Part shown: one piece after another, positions 22,230 through 30,939 of the stretch
How positions within the stretch are numbered: position 1 is the first letter of the stretch
How the letters are laid out: every line of letters begins with the position of its first letter
Assembly: GCA_001875255.1 (NCBI GenBank)
Contig: MJAN01000011.1
Location: 16,738 to 80,737, forward strand
Length of the DNA stretch: 64,000 bases
Direction of reading: 5' to 3'
Source of the DNA: Candidatus Sabulitectum silens
GTDB lineage: Bacteria; Fermentibacterota; Fermentibacteria; Fermentibacterales; JCC-6
Notes under the pieces: model-generated
Told to the model about the DNA's origin: nothing
The model's input: the letters and a program-made list of their open reading frames with translations, nothing else
Databases searched by the model: none
Translations under genes and position numbers: made by a program

Positions 22230-23079
22230 ACTTTCTCCCAGATGGTTTTGATGTTTTCCGCCGGCAGCCCCCGGGTTTCCTCGAGGAGTGTCCTGCCCTT
22301 TATCTGTGCTTCTGTGAATGCACTGTCATAGGTAATTCTGCCCAGGGAATCAACTCCCCGCCTTCCGGCTTCCTCCTCGATGTCCGCGGTGATCTCCCCG
22401 TTGATGTCCCACTTGTTCACAATGACCCCTGCGGGAATGGAGAAGTGCTCCGCCAGGTCCATTACCCTTAGCATGTCGTGCCTGCCGGAAAGGGTGGGCT
22501 CGGTGACTATCACCACCATGGAAGCACCTGTTATGGAGGCGATCACCGGGCAGCCTATCCCCGGGGGGCCGTCTATTATCACAAGGTCCCTTCCCTGCTC
22601 CTCCGCCAGGGCAGCGGCTTCCCGGCGAACGGTACTCACCAGTTTGCCCGAGTTCTCCTGGGCAATGCCCAGCCTGGCGTGAACCATGGGCCCGAATCTG
22701 GTGGAGGAGCTGTACCACTCCCCGCAGTGGTTCCCGGGGAAATCCACGGCGTCACGGGACAGACCTCCACACAAACACCGCAGCCCTCGCAGCCGTAGGG
22801 GTCCACCCTGTACACATCCCCATCGGGGAAGATGGCATCGAAACGGCACTTCTCCCCGCATATCCCGCATCCGGTGCAGTCCCCGGACCTTATCACCGCC
22901 AGGTTCCCGCTTATGAAGGGATGTGTTTCAAGAACTTCAGGGGCCAGGATCATGTGCAGGTCCGCGGCGTCCACATCACAGTCGGCGAGAACGGCGTTCT
23001 TCGCCAGGGCGGCGAAGCAGCCGGTTATGCTGGTCTTTCCCGTTCCGCCCTTTCCGCTTATCACAACTAATTCCCTCAT
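22211..23079 (-). CDS. MinD-superfamily ATPase with inserted ferredoxin domain, copy 2 (frameshifted)
   Basis: About 290 residues, one break near 22745. VVISGKGGTGKTSITGCFAA is the P-loop; two [4Fe-4S] motifs follow, CTGCGICGEKCRFDAI and CEGCGVCVEVCPV; then LVIIDGPPGIGCPVIASI and a NKWDIN base-recognition-like motif. This is the paired ATPase/ferredoxin family found in ORP loci of anaerobes and thought to act in metal-cluster or redox-driven assembly. ATG 23079 overlaps the stop of copy 1 by four bases; the end overlaps the Mrp start by 19 bases. Confidence 0.9.
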
Positions 23080-23917
23080 GTGGACCTTCCCTTCAGTTCC
23101 CCGGGCATCCGCCTGAAAACTTCGGCCATTTCCGGAATGGCCTCCAGCAGGGTTCCCCCCTGGAGTAAACCTCGGCCATCCTCCTTCTGCAGGGAATTCT
23201 GGCGGCAACATGAATGCCCTTCTCAAGGCAGTAGTACTCAACCCCCCCGGTCTCCCCCGTCGAACCTGTTGATCACCACTGAAAAGGGCAGTTTCAGTTC
23301 CTCCATGGTCTCAACCGCCAGTTTGAGGTCGTAGAGCCCGAAGGGAGTGGGTTCCGTTACCAGCAGCACATGATCCGCCCCTGACACCGCCTCTATCACC
23401 GGACAGGAGGTTCCCGGAGGGCAGTCCACTATGGTGAGTAACCCCCTGGTCCCGGCCTTCTTCACCGCCTTTATCACAGGGGGGCAAGAACGCTGCCCAC
23501 CCGGAGCTTTCCCTGGACCACCCTTACATCCGTGCCTGGAACCATGCCTTCGGCGAGCTCACCAACGGGGTTCTTCCCCCAGGAGATGGCTTCTGCGGGG
23601 CACACTATTCCGCAGCCACCGCAGCTGTGGCACAGTTCCGGGAAGACCAGCGGCGGGGTTCCCAGGGAAACAAGGGCGTTGAACCGGCAGAACCCGGCGC
23701 ACCTGCCGCAGGAGGTGCACCTGTCCTGGTCCACCACTGGAACCTGTACTGAAACGGTTTCCGCCGGGGCAAAGTCCGGCTTGAGGAATATGGAGCCGTT
23801 GGGCTCCTCCACATCGCAGTCGAGGTACTCTACAGGCCCTTCGAATGCCAGGGCAAGGGCTACCGCCACGGTGGTCTTCCCGGTTCCGCCCTTCCCCGAG
23901 GCCACTGCCAGCATCAT
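23076..23917 (-). CDS. MinD-superfamily ATPase with inserted ferredoxin domain, copy 1 (frameshifted)
   Basis: About 280 residues with breaks near 23480 and 23250. Motifs: VASGKGGTGKTTVAVALALA, CTSCGRCAGFCRFNAL, CHSCGGCGIVCPAEAI, TIVDCPPGTSCPVIEAV and VVINRFDGGD. The restored tail (EKGIHVAARIPCRRRMAEVYSRG) is typical of the family. Paralogous to the next gene; the pair probably forms a heterodimer, as both always co-occur in such operons (inference). The start ATG coincides with the last base of the upstream NifX gene. Confidence 0.9.
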
Positions 23918-24276
23918 TACCAGTGGCTCCGTACATTGGCCCCGGATGCCTCGGTGAGCTTCCCGCTTTTGTAGTCCTCTATGGCCTGCCCCACGGTTCC
24001 CTGTGAGCAGAGGTACATCTTTACACCGGCGGCCTTCAGTACCTGAACTGCCTTGGGGCCGTAATTGGCTGCGATAACCGCCCCTGCTCCTGTTGCCGCG
24101 ACATTCTGCGCGGTCTGTATCCCGGCTCCCTGGGCGGCGTTGAGGTTCATTCTGTTGTCGGCGGTGTTGGTTTCCCCGGTCTCGGTGTCGTATACGATGA
24201 AACCCGCTGCCCTTCCGAACCTGAGGTCCACCGGGGCTTCAAGGTCCTGTCCTGATGACGCTACTGCTATTTTCAT
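23917..24276 (-). CDS. NifX/NifB-family protein (PF02579), middle copy
   Basis: 119 residues, intact, start MKIAVASSGQDLEAPVDLRFG, then YTDT-like strand, AGIQTAQNVAATGAGAVIAANYGPKA and KMYLCSQGTVGQAIEDYKSG. This is the common 'dinitrogenase iron-molybdenum cofactor' fold. The HFGHC cysteine of the other copy is absent (RFGRA instead), so cluster binding would need other ligands. An AAGGA site precedes the ATG. Confidence 0.88.
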   Translation of the reverse strand: MKIAVASSGQDLEAPVDLRFGRAAGFIVYDTETGETNTADNRMNLNAAQGAGIQTAQNVAATGAGAVIAANYGPKAVQVLKAAGVKMYLCSQGTVGQAIEDYKSGKLTEASGANVRSHW

Positions 24277-24293
24277 TATTTCCTTTCATTGTT

Positions 24294-24321
24294 CAGCCGG
24301 CATTCCAGTGAACGCCGGCTG
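24294..24321 (-). other. Intergenic hairpin inside the ORP-like operon
   Basis: CAGCCGGC (24294-24301) pairs with GCCGGCTG (24314-24321), with a short inner TTC/GAA extension. It sits in the 60-base gap between DUF5320 and the middle NifX gene. Without a T run it could be an RNA-processing or stability element. Confidence 0.4.
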
Positions 24322-24336
24322 ACATAGGCCGGGAAG

Positions 24337-24573
24337 TTACTCCTGGCCGCCCTCATCGGAGAGCTGTTTTCTCAGAGCTGCAAGCTCCCGCTCCAGTATG
24401 GACGCGCGGTTCTCGAGTATCTGCTTCTGGGACTGGGCGTCAGCGGGGAATATTCCGCCGAATCCCCTTCCATAGCCTATACCGAAACCCCGACCCCGCC
24501 TGAGCCCGGCTCCTACACAGAACCCGCCTCTGGGTCCCGTTCCGAAGGGTCCTGATCCGTCTCCGCCTGGCAT
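24337..24573 (-). CDS. DUF5320 family small protein
   Basis: 78 residues from ATG 24573. The N-terminus has the family's Gly-rich MPGGDGSGPFGTGPRGG pattern, then a GRGFGIGYGRGFGG run, and a C-terminal helix (QILENRASILERELAALRKQL) that is probably a coiled coil. DUF5320 genes regularly accompany NifX/MinD ATPase loci; their role is not known. A GAGGTG site precedes the ATG. It overlaps the end of the upstream NifX gene by about 60 bases in the repaired frame. Confidence 0.8.
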   Translation of the reverse strand: MPGGDGSGPFGTGPRGGFCVGAGLRRGRGFGIGYGRGFGGIFPADAQSQKQILENRASILERELAALRKQLSDEGGQE

Positions 24574-24964
24574 TTCGCACCTCTTTTCCTGTGTCGGCAG
24601 GAACCTCTCCCACCCATGAATCCCGCACCCCCGCATCCGGGCATCCTGAAAACGCTGTTCTCAAGGTTTCCGCTGAGGAGTGCTTCAAGTACCTCTTCCC
24701 CGTCGCCGGAAACGAAGGGTGAACCCCTATTCCCGATGCGGTGAGCATTCGGTGAACACCGCTTGAGACCGCTCCGCAGATCAGCACATCGGTGCCTTTC
24801 TCAAGGAGGAAGGCAACCCTTCTTATCATTCCCGTCCCCGGGGGCAGTGTCATTTCCACCTGTTCACCGGGTCTTCCGCCCTGCACCGTAACGAACCTTA
24901 CGGTTGAGGCCACATCGAAAAGGGGGGCCACCCTTCCGTTCCATACTGTGATGGCGATCTTCAA
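24513..24964 (-). CDS. NifX-family protein, first gene of the ORP-like operon (TTG start, frameshifted)
   Basis: About 150 residues. I choose TTG 24964: a GGAGGTGA site ends five bases before it and the product then starts KIAITVWNGRVAPLFD, as the family does. It continues GTGMIRRVAFLLEKGTDVLICGAVSSG. One missing T near 24718 restores PFVSGDGEEVLEALLSGNL, FRMPGCGG and a Gly/Arg/Cys-rich tail (MGGRGSCRHRKRGAKC), which resembles the 'MPGCGG' tails of relatives. It is the first gene after the -24/-12 promoter. The stop at 24513 depends on no further slip in the tail. Confidence 0.7.
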
Positions 24965-24989
24965 CTGTTTCACCTCCGGTACCAGTGTA

Positions 24990-25005
24990 TGCATAAAGGG
25001 TGCCA
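24990..25005 (-). promoter_or_regulatory. Sigma-54 (-24/-12) promoter of the ORP-like operon
   Basis: On the minus strand TGGCACCCTTTATGCA: GG and GC are exactly ten bases apart, matching TGGCAC-N5-TTGCA in all but one key base. It lies 26 bases before the TTG start of the first operon gene and 95 bases downstream of the end of a sigma-54 activator gene. Confidence 0.85.
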
Positions 25006-25071
25006 GAGGGCGAAATGACATGCAAGATGATGCAGCAAAGCAATATAGACAAACAGAGACATAAGACTACA

Positions 25072-25093
25072 GTAGCATATTTGATACGGTATC
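25072..25093. promoter_or_regulatory. Candidate activator-binding site upstream of the sigma-54 promoter
   Basis: GTAGCAT (25072-25078) directly followed by ATTTGATAC (25079-25087), the latter overlapping the palindrome GATACGGTATC (25083-25093). Both words recur upstream of the activator gene at 26514-26534. The site is about 70-85 bases upstream of the -24 element, a usual distance for an enhancer-type site. Confidence 0.45.
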
Positions 25094-25099
25094 CCGGGG

Positions 25100-26447
25100 T
25101 TAAGTTGCGTTTGCGCTACGGCCGTCGGAATCCGGGAGGTCCATTCCAAGGGCCTTCATCCGGCGGTAGAGTGTGGTCTTGTGAATGCCCAGCCTGGCCG
25201 CTGCGGCGGTTCGATTGTTGCCGCAGGCGGCAAGGGCGGACTCTATCAGGCGCTCTTCGGCTTCAGCCCTCACCGCCCGCATTGTGGCGGCTTCCCTCTT
25301 CTTTCCGGAGGGGGAAGTATCTCTTCCGGGAGAGCCGAAGGACCGATGGTCCCACCGGGTGAAAGCAGTATTGCCCTCTCCACCACATTCTCAAGCTCCC
25401 GAACGTTCCCCGGCCACCGGTAGGCCATAAGGACCGGCAGTATCTCCGGGCTGTAGTCCATGGGGTCCATACCCTGGGCAAGGCAGTGCTTCTCTATAAG
25501 CGACGACAGAAGCTCGGGAATGTCCACGGCTCTGTCCCGGAGGGGAGGCAGCGCCAGCCTGACAACATTTATCCTGTAGAAGAGGTCCCTTCTGAACTCC
25601 CCGGATTCCACCAGCAGGTCAAGGTCCCGGTTGGTGGCGCATACCACCCTTGCCCGGACCGGCACGGGATCATTGGAACCCAGGGGGGTTACCCGGCGTT
25701 CCTGGAGCACCCGGAGCAGCTTCACCTGCATGGGCATGCTCACATCGCCTATCTCGTCAAGGAACAGGGTTCCCCCGCCGGCGGCGACGAACCTGCCCTC
25801 CCTGGCCCTTTCAGCCCCGGTGAAGGCGCCCTTCTCGTATCCGAAGAGTTCCGACTCCAGAAGGGTATCAGGCAGCGCGCCGCAGTTCACCGCCAGGAAG
25901 GGTTCACCGGCCCTGGGACCCTCGGAGTGCACCGCCCTTGCAAGTACCTCTTTGCCGGTACCTGTCTCCCCCTGTATCAGAACGGTGGAGGGAGACGCCG
26001 CCACCGCGGGTATCAGGCTGAACAGCCTGCGCATTCCAGGGCTTCGGCTCACGAGGTCCCCTGCGGTGTATATCCCCTTGAGCTGATTCTTCAGCCCCTC
26101 CACCTCGCTCATGTCCCGGAAGGTTTCAGCCCCACCCAGGACCCTTCCGTCTCCGTCCCTGAGCACAGCGGTGGAAACGCTCACCGGGATTCGCTCCCCA
26201 TGGAATTCACGATGTATCCCGAACGGCAGAGCACCGGTTCCCCGGTGGCCATGGACTCCCGCAGGGCGCAGGCGGCTTCGCACATGGAAGAGCGAAAGAC
26301 CTCGGAGCAGGGCTTTCCAATGGCTTCCTCCCTGGATATCCCGGTAATCTCCGCAGCAGCCCGGTTGAAGGAGGTTATCCTCCACCGGGAGTCCACGGTG
26401 AACACCCCTTCGGAAATGCTGTCGAGAACGGCTTCAGTGTGGTCCAT
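25100..26447 (-). CDS. PAS-domain sigma-54-dependent transcriptional activator (frameshifted)
   Basis: About 450 residues with breaks near 26200 and 25290. Order: N-terminal PAS domain (ITSFNRAAAEITGISREEAIGK) with a Cys pair, MCEAACALRES, that could sense redox or metal; AAA+ domain with GETGTGKEVLARAVH (Walker A), EKGAFTGAE (sigma-54 contact loop) and GGTLFLDEIGD (Walker B); and a C-terminal Fis-type helix-turn-helix (GNNRTAAAARLGIHKTTLYRRM). Start ATG 26447 follows GGGAGG at five bases; an ATG at 26474 is less well placed. It sits directly upstream of the -24/-12 promoter of the NifX/MinD/Mrp operon, like the activator of Desulfovibrio ORP operons, and very likely controls it. Confidence 0.92.
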
Positions 26448-26494
26448 GCCAACCTCCCGGAGATAACATAGCAAAAATGCAACGGTATGTCATC

Positions 26495-26523
26495 TTGACA
26501 AGCAGTGTATTTGATTTGATACT
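26495..26523 (+). promoter_or_regulatory. Sigma-70 type promoter of the CPxC-repeat lipoprotein
   Basis: TTGACA (26495-26500), 17-base spacer, GATACT (26518-26523): perfect -35 and 5/6 -10. The -10 overlaps an ATTTGATAC word (26514-26522) shared with the site at 25079, and GTAGCAT follows at 26528-26534, so the nearby activator might also bind here. Confidence 0.75.
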
Positions 26524-26552
26524 ATTGGTAGCATTTTAATTAGGAGGATAGA

Positions 26553-27160
26553 ATGAACCGGTTAAGCATTGCTTTTGTTACACTGCTGACCCTTATCGCC
26601 TTTTCATGCACGGATATGGGTGAAACCACGGTTTCACCGGTGGAGCCCGATCTTTTACAGAGCCAGCGGGACAATGCTGAAGCCTGCCACGACATCATGC
26701 AGTTCATCTGCTGTGAACAGGTTATCTTCTATGCGGAGAACGGCTGGTATGCCTCATCCCTGGAAGAGCTGGACCTTTCAGGCTTACATGCCCTGAATGC
26801 GAACTGGAGTACATTTTGGAAGGCGATGCCAGAACATTTGCCATCCATTGCCCCCTTCCCTCAGACCCCACCCACGGAAGCGTTATCGACGGAGTAGCGA
26901 CATGGCCCCCTGATCCGGGCAATTTTCAGTCCCTTTGCCGCAGCTACATGAGAACCCTGGCTTCCCAGTGCGCCCTTTTCTTCGCACAGAACAGCAGATT
27001 CCCGGAAAGCCTGGAAGAGATAGGAATGGCATCGGTCACATGCCCGGAGTGCGGAGAGCCCTACATCTACAGCGGTGATTCCAAATCCTTCTATATCCAG
27101 TGCGGTCTTCCAACCGATCCCAACCACGGATACATCGATAACGGAGTGACAAGCTGGTAG
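26553..27160 (+). CDS. Exported two-repeat protein with CPxC motifs, probable lipoprotein (frameshifted)
   Basis: About 202 residues after a slip near 26785. Signal with a Cys after residue 18 (LIAFSC) suggests lipidation, although the -3 residue is not ideal. Two ~95-residue repeats follow. Each has a helix with QVIFYAENGWYASSLEEL or ALFFAQNSRFPESLEEI, as in pseudopilin N-terminal helices, then TCPEC, a Y-I strand, F-x-I-x-C, and (P/T)DP-x-HG-x-I-D-x-GV-x-(T/S)W. The Cys pattern may bind zinc or form disulfides. The resemblance is to the C-terminal part of type II secretion pseudopilins, with no pilin leader. GGAGG precedes the ATG. Function unknown. Confidence 0.65.
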
Positions 27161-28663
27161 CTACTCCAGAATAATGCCCACCCTGCCGTAACGGGCCACA
27201 ACACCGGGCATCGACAGGTCTGTCTCGTTCAGATAGCCGATCCTCAGAACCCGCAGGGGAACCCCCGGCGGCGGGAAGGGCATGTAGAGAACATCCACCT
27301 CAAGGCCTATGGGAAAACCCCGTTTGTCAAGCATGTTGATGATGCCCGCCATGTGCGGCCAGGTACCGGAGCTTGCCAGCCTCATCACATAGAACTCCCC
27401 GCCTTCCCAGTCCAGGTTTTCCTGAAGCTGCAGCGAGATCTCCCGTACGGTTATCTCCGCCTCATAGGAGGGATGGAGATCAGCCCTGAAGAAATCCCCC
27501 ACCCTCAGGAAAAGCAGCAGGGCCGCACAGACAATGAAAGCGCCGGGTACTGCGGCGGTCGGTTTCCGGTGCCTGGCTCCCGCAAGCTCAGCCGCAGCGC
27601 TGAGAAGCGTGAAGGCTGAAAGCAGGGGGACCACCCGTATCCACTCAACCAGGTATTGCTCGAGTTCTCCTCGAACCTGACCCACGGAGAACAGTGAAAC
27701 GCCGTGGAGAACGATGCATGTAAGGGCCAAGGCCCCGTGGAAAGCTCCGCCCTTCCGTCCCCTGAAGTAAAGCAGCGCCATGGCCAGCAGAACCAGCCTC
27801 AGGACCACAAGGACCCCGGCAAGTCCGTCATTTCCGGACAGCTCAGGGGTCACCATGGAAACCCAGAGGCCCAGAGCCCTCTCCCATGGTATCTCCGGCG
27901 ACGAGTTCTCGAAATACTCCACCATTTCGGAAATGTTGCCCCTGCCCTCACCTGGGAAAAGCTCCTGGTAAAGGGGTGGGGCCCACAACAGGAAAAGAAG
28001 CCCCAGGGCTATGAGAACGGGCTTCCACCGGAGCTTTCTGCTCCTTTCCCCTGAGACCAGCTTCGGATAGGTAAAGACCACCACGGAACAGAGGAACACC
28101 GCCAGCATGGAGGGTATCACCGCTATGTGGGTCTGGGCCGCCAGTGAACCGGAAACCGCGGCGGCACTCAGGTACTTAAGCCTTCCCGCGGAGGCGGCGG
28201 CCATGGATACCGTGTAAAGCATGAAGGGCAGTATCACTATGTAGGGATTCCACTCGGAAAGCCATACGGTCTTGTCCGTTGTCAGGAGGAACAGTGCCAC
28301 CGAAGCTGAGAACAGGAGTCCGCTCAGGTCCCCCGCCGTCTTCCTTGCGATGTGAAAAGCGAAGAAGATGGAGAGCAGCTGTATGAGAACCGTGGCCACA
28401 AGCAGGGATGAGTTCCGCCGGCCCAGGAGTTCATAAACGGGATACCTCAGCTGGAAGTAAAGCGGCCCGGGGTGGGAGAAGCCGAACCTGGAGTAGGGAC
28501 CCAGAAGGACCCCCCTGGAGAAAACATGCCTGGTGTTTAGCTCGAGAAGGGCGGCGTCTCCGGAGTTGGCCATGTCAGGCACGCCGTGGAGGAAGACCTC
28601 TGAACCGGTGCGCAGAAATGGAGCGAAGAGAAGCAGCAGAGATGCCCAGGCGATCTTCTTCAT
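27161..28663 (-). CDS. Polytopic membrane protein, putative GT-C glycosyltransferase
   Basis: Intact, 500 residues from ATG 28663 (an AGGGGGA site precedes it; the frame extends farther but without signal). About eleven membrane spans and a C-terminal soluble domain of about 110 residues. The first loop has DMANSGDAALLELNTRH and YSRFGFSHPGPLYFQ, reminiscent of the acidic first loop of lipid-linked sugar transferases (GT39/ArnT type). WLSEWNPYIVI and TPELSGN lie in later loops. Substrate unknown; alternatives are O-antigen ligase-like or flippase proteins. It converges with the lipoprotein gene and is divergent from GDT1. Confidence 0.6.
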   Translation of the reverse strand: MKKIAWASLLLLFAPFLRTGSEVFLHGVPDMANSGDAALLELNTRHVFSRGVLLGPYSRFGFSHPGPLYFQLRYPVYELLGRRNSSLLVATVLIQLLSIFFAFHIARKTAGDLSGLLFSASVALFLLTTDKTVWLSEWNPYIVILPFMLYTVSMAAASAGRLKYLSAAAVSGSLAAQTHIAVIPSMLAVFLCSVVVFTYPKLVSGERSRKLRWKPVLIALGLLFLLWAPPLYQELFPGEGRGNISEMVEYFENSSPEIPWERALGLWVSMVTPELSGNDGLAGVLVVLRLVLLAMALLYFRGRKGGAFHGALALTCIVLHGVSLFSVGQVRGELEQYLVEWIRVVPLLSAFTLLSAAAELAGARHRKPTAAVPGAFIVCAALLLFLRVGDFFRADLHPSYEAEITVREISLQLQENLDWEGGEFYVMRLASSGTWPHMAGIINMLDKRGFPIGLEVDVLYMPFPPPGVPLRVLRIGYLNETDLSMPGVVARYGRVGIILE

Positions 28664-28818
28664 TATGTCCCCCTGTTTCACGGAATTCAGGTGAAGATAA
28701 CAAAGCTGCTTCCCGGGGAACAGATTCTTCCCGGGGCAAGTATTGCGACACACCTTCCCCCTGCCCCATGTTAGCTGCATCACTGAAGGAAAATACTCAA
28801 CTGAAAGGCTGGCCTGAA

Positions 28819-29093
28819 ATGGATCTCAAGCTGCTGGGTTCGGTTTTTACCGCGATCTTCATAGCCGAACTGGGTGACAAGACCCAGCTCGCCACCATGC
28901 TCTTCGCCGCGGACAGGGAAGTGAGCAAGCTCACTGTCTTCGCCGCCGCTTCCATGGCCCTGATCGTTACCACCGCCATCGGGGTGCTGGCGGGAAAATT
29001 CCTCTGCGACCACATCAACACGAAATACCTCTCCTATGGAGCCGGGGTGCTGTTCATAATAATAGGGGCTACACCATAGCAACGGCTTCCTGA
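28819..29093 (+). CDS. GDT1/TMEM165 (UPF0016) family cation transporter, single-domain
   Basis: About 91 residues. IAELGDKTQLATMLFA is the E-x-G-D-(K/R)-(T/S) signature of the family, which transports Mn2+/Ca2+ against H+. Three membrane spans; eukaryotic and cyanobacterial members have two such repeats, so this one presumably dimerises. The uninterrupted frame stops at 29079; one missing T gives GAYTIATAS and a stop at 29093, a more normal end. Confidence 0.75.
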
Positions 29094-29113
29094 ACCACCC
29101 TTGACCGGCTCGT

Positions 29114-30471
29114 ATGTTCGCCGGCATGAAAAACATTCGCAAAAAGCCCTCTGAACTCCGGGAAACCTTCAGGATATCCATAACCGAAGGGGTGTTCTCA
29201 CAGATATACACAGGGCTGGCAGGGCCGGGTTCCGTTTTCCTCACCAGGCTGCTGACCCTCCTTGGAGCCTCGTCGGTTCACTTCGGGATCCTATCGGCCA
29301 CAGGGCAGCTTTCAATGGTGCTTCAACCCCTGGGAGCCCTGGTAACCAGGCGGATGACACACCACCGGCGGTCCACTGTTCTCTGGGCAGCGGCGGGCAG
29401 AATGATGACACCGCTGCTGGGTCTTGTTCCCCTGGTGTTCCAGCGGGGGCAGGCCCTGACAGGGGTGCTGGTGGTCTTCGCGGTATCCACCGCGGTCCTC
29501 TCCGTATCCACGAACATCTGGACCGGATGGATTGCAAGGATGGTGCCCCTTAGGATACGGGGAAGGTTCTTCGCCAGAAGGAACTCCATACTGGTGGTTT
29601 TCGGCCTGGCGGTGGCCTTCCTGGTGGGCATGGTGGTGGACGGTACCGACGGTGACCCCGAGAGACTGAAGTGGGTCTTTCTGGTCGTCTTCTCCGTGGC
29701 GGGGGTCATTGGTCTGACGGGGCTGAGAATTCTCTCGAGGCAGCCTGAAAGGGCCGTTCCCCCAACCCCCTGTCATCCAGGAAAATTCTCGTGGAGCTTC
29801 CGGACAAAACTTCAGAAAACTGCTTCTCTTCGGTGTGTGGTGGATGATGGCGGTGGGAATAGGCGCGCCCTTCTGGCAGCCCTTCATGATACAGGTGCTT
29901 CAGATGGGGGTAACCAGCATGCTCCTCTACGGCGTAACGAGCACCGTGGGAACCGTTCTCACACTGAAGTACTGGGGAAGGCTGGTGGACAGGTTCGGCA
30001 ATGTTGCCGCCATGAAACTGGCGATAATGATAGGAACAGCGGTCCCCCTTGTCTGGCTTTTCGTGGGCCCGAAGACACCTGGATCATATACGCGGAAAGC
30101 GTTGTCTCAGGCAGCATGTGGGGGTGCGTAGGCATAGTCACCGCCAACCTTGTGCTTGCCGTGGCCCCGGAGGACAGGGTGCAGTCCTACTCCGGTCTTT
30201 ACGGCGCCTTCAGCGGCACGGGAATGATAATCACCATGCTCGCCTCGGGTTTCTGATGCCTGAGCCCCTGGATGTTGCAGGGCTTCATCTGCACCCCATG
30301 CAGGTGCTCTTCCTTGCCACCGCATTGGCCAGGCTCAGCGCCCTGATCCCCCTGTCCGGGGTGAAGGAACCCAACGCCCTCCCCCTGGGGGCGGTCCTCA
30401 ACAGGCTCAGGCTTTTCAGCAAGGTAAGACTGCTTGACATAAGGGTACTTCTGGGAAGGAAACGGACATAG
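29114..30471 (+). CDS. Major facilitator superfamily transporter (frameshifted)
   Basis: About 450 residues after breaks near 29770, 30075 and 30255. Twelve predicted spans. The first half contains LTLLGASSVHFGILSATGQL and GWIARMVPLRIRGRFFARRN, the latter like the loop 4-5 motif of MFS proteins; the second half contains YWGRLVDRFGNVAAMKLA, the loop 8-9 copy of motif A, and APEDRVQSYSGLYGAFSGTG. No substrate can be assigned. It follows GDT1 by about 20 bases. Confidence 0.8.
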
Positions 30472-30535
30472 GCCGGGCTCTTGCCTACGGCACACCCTAT
30501 TGTATGTTCAGTAAAACCATCAGAGGGAGGGTGCT

Positions 30536-30841
30536 GTGAAAAAGGGTCATTCTGGTTCCCCGTCGAAGAAGCCCCGGTCTTCTTCCAGCGTCAAGTTCAG
30601 TTCGTTCTCCCCGGGCAGGTCCCTTAAGGAGAGGATTCGAAGAAAGAAGGCGGCTTCCTTTACAAAACCACCGCATGATCCGGGGGAAAAGAACCGGAGC
30701 GAAGGCTTCTACCAGGGCGGATCCGAACCGGTCAGTTCCTCCGGCGGCGGGGGCTGCTGCAGCGGGATAACCGGCTTGATCTCCCTTTTCGCAATACTGG
30801 CGGCGGTGGTTCTCATAGTTTTCCTGGTGAAGTGTCTTTAA
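30536..30841 (+). CDS. Small membrane-anchored protein, Ser/Lys/Arg-rich
   Basis: 101 residues with GTG start at 30536 behind GGGAGGG. The N-terminal ~60 residues are basic and Ser-rich (KKPRSSSSVKFSSF, ERIRRKKAASF). A glycine/cysteine hinge (SSGGGGCCSG) precedes one C-terminal membrane span (ITGLISLFAILAAVVLIVFL). It may be a tail-anchored cytoplasmic protein. No family recognised. Confidence 0.65.
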   Translation: MKKGHSGSPSKKPRSSSSVKFSSFSPGRSLKERIRRKKAASFTKPPHDPGEKNRSEGFYQGGSEPVSSSGGGGCCSGITGLISLFAILAAVVLIVFLVKCL

Positions 30842-30939
30842 CTGATTCGCGTACAACTGTTTCAGCTGTTCTTCCGATGTAGTGATCACCGTTCATAGAG
30901 CCTCCTTTAGTTGAAATCCTGCAAATCGATTGCAAATTG

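Noticed and set aside
30497..30896. A minus-strand gene opposite the small membrane protein, with AAAGGAGG before ATG 30896
   Set aside because: That ATG frame stops after about 23 codons, and the longer frame from a nearby GTG is the shadow of the plus-strand gene, which has its own ribosome site and a clear membrane span.
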